Part shown: positions 38,126 to 39,688 of the stretch, piece after piece
Position numbering within the stretch: position 1 is the stretch's first letter
Layout of the letters: each line of letters opens with the position of its first letter
Virus record (IMG/VR): IMGVR_UViG_3300017659_000002
Location: 1-39,688 of that record
Source: a virus
Strand: one strand, 5' to 3'
Length of the DNA stretch: 39,688 nt
Notes under the pieces: model-generated
What the model was told of the DNA's origin: nothing
The model's database searches: none
What the model saw: the letters and a program-made list of their open reading frames with translations, nothing else
Made by a program: the position numbers and the translations under genes

Positions 38126-38800
38126 CTACAGGGCCAGTGCGGCAGCCTGTGCCTGGTACAGGGACAGCGGGTGCAGGTCCGCCGCGGGGGCGGGCTGTAG
38201 GCGCCGCTGCAGGCGCTCGTACAGCGCCCGCGCGTCCGCCTCGTCGAGGCGGTCGAAGTCGGCCGCGCGCATGGCGCCGACCGACGTGGCAGGGTTCGCA
38301 CCGAAGTTGACGACAGACACGTCGCCGCGGTGCAGGTCGACTTCGAGGATGTCGCGCTGGTCGTAGTCGGGTGACCACTGCTGGCGGGTCACGCGGAACG
38401 CAAAGCTCATCTCGTCGACGCTGCCCTCGTCGAGAGCGGCGAGCATGTCGCCGACGTCCGAGCGCTTGGTGTTCACGTCGGCCTCCATGTGCAGGCCCGT
38501 CGTGTCCTCGGACAGGCGCAGGCTGCCGGCCTTGGTGTACGCCATCGCCAGGCCGCCATGGTTGAGCAGCAGCTGAACCTGCGGGTTCTCGGCGAGGGTC
38601 TTGGCGAACGCACCGGTGCGCACGACCTCGGAGTACGGGCCGAGCCAGTCCCACATCTCGAACGGGGCCTCGGTCACCGAGGCGTATCCCTCGACAGTGG
38701 ACACTCCGCTCACGCCCTTCTTGGCGCGGACTTCGAGCTGCACGGGGTACGCGCGACGCTCGGTACCGGACGACTTCGCCCGATCACTCTTGACGCTCAC
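38126..38800 (-). CDS. HK97-family prohead protease
   Basis: 224 residues. VSTVEGYASVTEAPFEMWDW opens the domain. H81 (LLLNHGGLAM) and S132 (VDEMSFAFRV) are the likely catalytic pair, with HRGDVSVVNFGANP as the conserved closing motif. It cleaves the delta domain of the capsid protein encoded next. The GTG at 38800 has AAAGGGG at good spacing and lies 11 bases after the portal stop. Confidence 0.92.
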   Translation of the reverse strand: MSVKSDRAKSSGTERRAYPVQLEVRAKKGVSGVSTVEGYASVTEAPFEMWDWLGPYSEVVRTGAFAKTLAENPQVQLLLNHGGLAMAYTKAGSLRLSEDTTGLHMEADVNTKRSDVGDMLAALDEGSVDEMSFAFRVTRQQWSPDYDQRDILEVDLHRGDVSVVNFGANPATSVGAMRAADFDRLDEADARALYERLQRRLQPAPAADLHPLSLYQAQAAALAL

Positions 38801-38811
38801 AGCGTCCCCTT

Positions 38812-39688
38812 TCACTGGCCGGTCTCTTCTGGCTTCGCGGTGGCGAGCGGCAGCTGCTTGTCGCCGCCGGGCAGCGGCGCCATGTCCTCGATGTCGCGCG
38901 CCTCGTTCGGCACCATGAACTGATTGCGCAGCGCGATGGCATGGGCCTTGTACCGAGTCAGCAGGTCCGTGCGCGCCAGGGCAGAGCGGTTGAACTTCAC
39001 GTACTGGCCGGCAGGCAGCAGCCCCGTGAACATGCGCTCCGTGCGCACGAGCCACCGGTCGAGCGCGTAGGTCAGCAGGTCGAGTGAGCGCTGCTCGACG
39101 TTCGCGTAGGTCATGCTGCCGCCGGTCTCATAGCCGAGGATCTCGGGCATGCCCGGCCCGTACACGCGGGCGCACTCGGCCGCGGTGTACTTCTGCGTCT
39201 CCAGGAACTGCGACTCTTCCGGGGCCACCTGGATCTGCTGGTACTTCCAGCCCTGTCCCAGGACGACCGGTTCGCGGGTGCCGCGCAGCGCGGACATGAA
39301 CCGTTCCTTCGCCGTCTGCGCCTGCTTCGCGTCCAGCGCCTGCTCGTTGGTCAGCAGCCCCGAAGGGTGCGCGCCGTCCTCGAACCACTGGATCCCGAAG
39401 CGGGTCGCCGCGATACCGAGGCCGATCGTCTGCGCGTGATGGGCAACCGGCGACAGGCCGAGCAGACGGCCAGGGATCGAGTAGGCGCGCTGGTGCCACA
39501 TGTCCGCCGGCTCGTCGACCAGCTCGCCGCACACGCGCCAACGGGGCAGGCCGTCCTTGGGGTCGCGCCAGCCCTGCACCTCGTCGGGGTGGTAGAGCAC
39601 GATCTGTGTCGGGTTGCCGAGCCGGTCGCGGTCCGCGGTCTTCCCGTAGGTGTTGCCGCGCAGCAAGATCGACATCATGTACTGATAC
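38812..39688 (-). CDS. HK97-family portal protein, main part (split by window ends)
   Basis: This is the rest of the portal gene whose start is at 407. Positions 39566-39688 duplicate 1-123, so the gene is read 407 to 1, then 39565 to 38812. Portal motifs are SILLRGNTYGKTADRDRLGN, RFGIQWFEDGAHPSGLLTN, SQFLETQKYTAAECARVYGP and the closing FNRSALARTDLLTRYKAHAI. The protein ends just before the protease start. Confidence 0.95.
   Translation of the reverse strand, partial: YQYMMSILLRGNTYGKTADRDRLGNPTQIVLYHPDEVQGWRDPKDGLPRWRVCGELVDEPADMWHQRAYSIPGRLLGLSPVAHHAQTIGLGIAATRFGIQWFEDGAHPSGLLTNEQALDAKQAQTAKERFMSALRGTREPVVLGQGWKYQQIQVAPEESQFLETQKYTAAECARVYGPGMPEILGYETGGSMTYANVEQRSLDLLTYALDRWLVRTERMFTGLLPAGQYVKFNRSALARTDLLTRYKAHAIALRNQFMVPNEARDIEDMAPLPGGDKQLPLATAKPEETGQ
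39566..39688. repeat. Terminal direct repeat, right copy
   Basis: Identical to 1-123. Removing one copy gives the circular unit and restores a single intact portal gene. Confidence 0.97.

Overview
The window is a complete temperate siphovirus (actinophage) genome with HK97-type head and packaging genes. It is GC-rich and tightly packed, and nearly all phage genes lie on the minus strand. Gene content (HNH-TerS-TerL-portal-protease-capsid order, P4-type primase/helicase, tyrosine integrase, actinobacterial small Cys/His proteins, IS30 element, XRE/TPR regulator, CutA) points to a Streptomyces or close actinobacterial host. The first 123 bases are identical to the last 123 (1-123 = 39566-39688). 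The molecule was therefore assembled as a circle of about 39,565 bp, opened inside the portal gene.

Layout, reading around the circle in the direction of minus-strand transcription. (1) Control region 15.8-16.1 kb: divergent Cro-like (minus) and repressor-like (plus) regulators separated by at least three copies of an 18-bp operator. (2) Early operon 15.8 to 3.8 kb: small HTH proteins, hypothetical genes, a Cas4/RecB-like exonuclease with four possible Fe-S cysteines, an SSB-like protein, an 839-residue primase-polymerase/SF3 helicase (TTG start), a 97-codon gene carrying an iteron-like array (probable replication origin), a PD-(D/E)XK nuclease, and a chain of very small, often Cys/His-rich or membrane proteins. 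Most of these genes overlap by 1-4 bases. (3) Late operon: HNH endonuclease and P-loop protein (3.4-2.5 kb), a probable cos region (2.35-2.51 kb), TerS, TerL, a small membrane protein, and the portal across the window ends. It continues with prohead protease, HK97 capsid, connectors, tail tube, the G/GT tail chaperones (a -1 frameshift at CCCAAAA), tape measure, minor tail proteins, amidase-LysM endolysin, holin-like proteins and a collagen-like membrane protein (38.8 down to 23.1 kb). (4) Lysogeny and cargo region 16.1-23.1 kb: repressor, a protein with a duplicated domain, integrase, an attP candidate that copies a tRNA 3' end (best fit tRNA-His), then genes that look host-like: a small XRE regulator, two small Cys-rich proteins, an XRE/TPR regulator, CutA and an IS30-family insertion sequence.

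How it fits together: the integrase sits beside the tRNA-derived attP. In the prophage the 19.0-23.1 kb cargo would lie at the end opposite the integrase, the usual place for lysogenic-conversion genes. The replication genes form an exonuclease-SSB-primase/helicase-nuclease set without a DNA polymerase, so the phage probably uses the host replisome. HNH, TerS and TerL adjacency suggests cos packaging, so the terminal redundancy is better read as an assembly overlap than as a physical terminal repeat.
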